Below, one piece after another: positions 13,432 through 14,285 of a stretch of 14,285 nucleotides of DNA (positions within the stretch are counted from its first letter, which is position 1; the number at the start of each line of letters is the position of its first letter). The notes under the pieces are model-generated. The model saw nothing but the letters and a program-made list of their open reading frames with translations. It did no database searches and had not been told where the DNA came from. The DNA comes from CAZMCT01 sp964564785 (GTDB lineage Bacteria; Planctomycetota; Phycisphaerae; UBA1845; Fen-1342): contig CAZMCT010000107.1 of the NCBI GenBank assembly GCA_964564785.1, positions 1 through 14,285 on the forward strand. Direction: 5' to 3'. The translations under genes and the position numbers were made by a program.

Positions 13432-14256
13432 ATGTCCATTCACCTGCCCCCCCGCGTGTGCCGCGACCTCTCGCAGGCCTTGGAGCGCGAGTGGCTCGTC
13501 ACGAACGGGCTCGGCGGCTACGCCGCCGGGACCATCGCCGGCGCCCTCACCCGCCGGTACCACGGCCTGCTGATCGCCGCCCTTTCGCCGCCGGTCGATC
13601 GCCGCCTGCTGGTCGCCAAGCTGGACTGCACCGCAGAGCTGAACGGCCAGAAGCACCTCCTGTACACGAACATCTGGCGCGACGGCGTCGAGCAACCGAA
13701 TGCCTGCCGCGTCCTGTGGCGGTTCGACCTGGTCGACGGCGTGCCCGCCTGGACCTTCCGTCTCGGGCAGATCGACCTCGTGCAGCGGATCTGGATGGAG
13801 CATGGCCGCAACGTGACCTACGTGCGGTATGAGACGGCGGCCGGGGCGGCCGCGCCCGTCACGCTGAGCGCCCGGCTGCTCGTGGGCGACCGCGATCACC
13901 ACTTTCTCGGGTCCGACGCGAATCGCGGGTTCCAGGTCGAGGGCGAAGGGCCCATGCTCGAGATTCGCCCGCCGCAGGCGCCGGTCGTGTTGCAAGTGCG
14001 CTGTGCTGCGGCGCGCGGCAGCCGGGTCCGCTGGCGAATCGGCCACACGTGGTGTCGCGGGTTCGCACTGCCGGTCGAGCAGGCCCGCGGCTTCGATTGC
14101 CGCGACGATTACCTGGCCGCCGGCTTGTGCACGCTGCGGCTCGATCCGGGCCGGCCGGCCACGTTCGTGCTGGCCGCGGGCGATGCGTCCGATCTGGACG
14201 TGGACGGGGCCTGGGAGCGCTGTACCGCCCGGGCCCGCGAGCTGATCGAGCGTTAG
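13432..14256 (+). CDS. Glycogen-debranching-type enzyme, N-terminal domain only (truncated or split)
   Basis: 274 residues matching the N-terminal domain of bacterial and archaeal amylo-alpha-1,6-glucosidase-type debranching enzymes. The signature is EWLVTNGLGGYAAGTIAGAL (20-39), then TRRYHGLLIAAL and the PPVDRRLLVAKLD segment. In the family this beta-rich substrate-binding domain precedes a catalytic alpha-barrel, for a total of about 650-720 residues. Here TAG at 14254-14256 ends the frame before any catalytic part. The remaining 29 nt stay open in the -1 frame (LDAALRDKGRP), so a frameshift, sequencing error or split gene is possible. No strong ribosome site precedes the ATG; it follows the hemerythrin-like gene by 35 nt. 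As it stands it should lack debranching activity. Confidence 0.8.
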   Translation: MSIHLPPRVCRDLSQALEREWLVTNGLGGYAAGTIAGALTRRYHGLLIAALSPPVDRRLLVAKLDCTAELNGQKHLLYTNIWRDGVEQPNACRVLWRFDLVDGVPAWTFRLGQIDLVQRIWMEHGRNVTYVRYETAAGAAAPVTLSARLLVGDRDHHFLGSDANRGFQVEGEGPMLEIRPPQAPVVLQVRCAAARGSRVRWRIGHTWCRGFALPVEQARGFDCRDDYLAAGLCTLRLDPGRPATFVLAAGDASDLDVDGAWERCTARARELIER

Positions 14257-14285
14257 ACGCGGCACTGCGGGATAAAGGTCGGCCC

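Overview
The window looks like a chromosomal segment of a high-GC bacterium. The best guess is a planctomycete, probably Phycisphaerae or a related lineage. This rests on the secreted peptidase ending in a planctomycete-style pair of dockerin-like EF-hand loops with an 'NPFV' motif, a Hanks-type kinase, archaeal-type topoisomerase VI subunit A, and palindromic repeats of a kind I remember from these genomes. The lineage call is inference from gene content and style; no 16S rRNA gene is present.

Region 1 (1-2394, + strand) is the conserved replication/ribosome cluster: the last codons of ssb (tail DDIPF), rpsR (S18), rplI (L9) and dnaB. The rplI and dnaB reading frames overlap by 65 nt. Region 2 (2395-4550) has a well-formed sigma70-like promoter followed by a secreted M28 metallopeptidase with Ig-like, jelly-roll-like and dockerin-like parts. 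Region 3 (4755-5918, - strand) is a monocistronic topoisomerase VI subunit A / Spo11-like gene with no subunit B beside it.

Region 4 (6070-8356) has a PAP2 lipid phosphatase (+), convergent with a two-gene minus-strand unit: a DedA membrane protein, then a stand-alone cobalamin-dependent methionine synthase activation-domain protein. Region 5 (8357-9308) is about 950 bp without a convincing protein gene. It holds a promoter, a possible small RNA or attenuator ending in a T7 tract, tandem palindromic repeats and two adjacent hairpins.

Region 6 (9309-12395) has selB, which implies selenocysteine decoding and may be translated from a leaderless mRNA, and a convergent Ser/Thr protein kinase with an odd insertion before its DFG motif. 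Region 7 (12498-14285, + strand) has tRNA-Ser(CGA) with a strong terminator, a hemerythrin-like protein, and the N-terminal domain of a glycogen-debranching-type enzyme that stops at 274 aa, where the catalytic domain would be expected.

Most genes look like ordinary core or accessory functions. I see no multi-gene defence, mobile or biosynthetic system. The items most worth a second look are the orphan bacterial Topo VI A, the small-RNA/attenuator candidate at 8630-8731, the stand-alone MetH activation protein and the truncated debranching enzyme.
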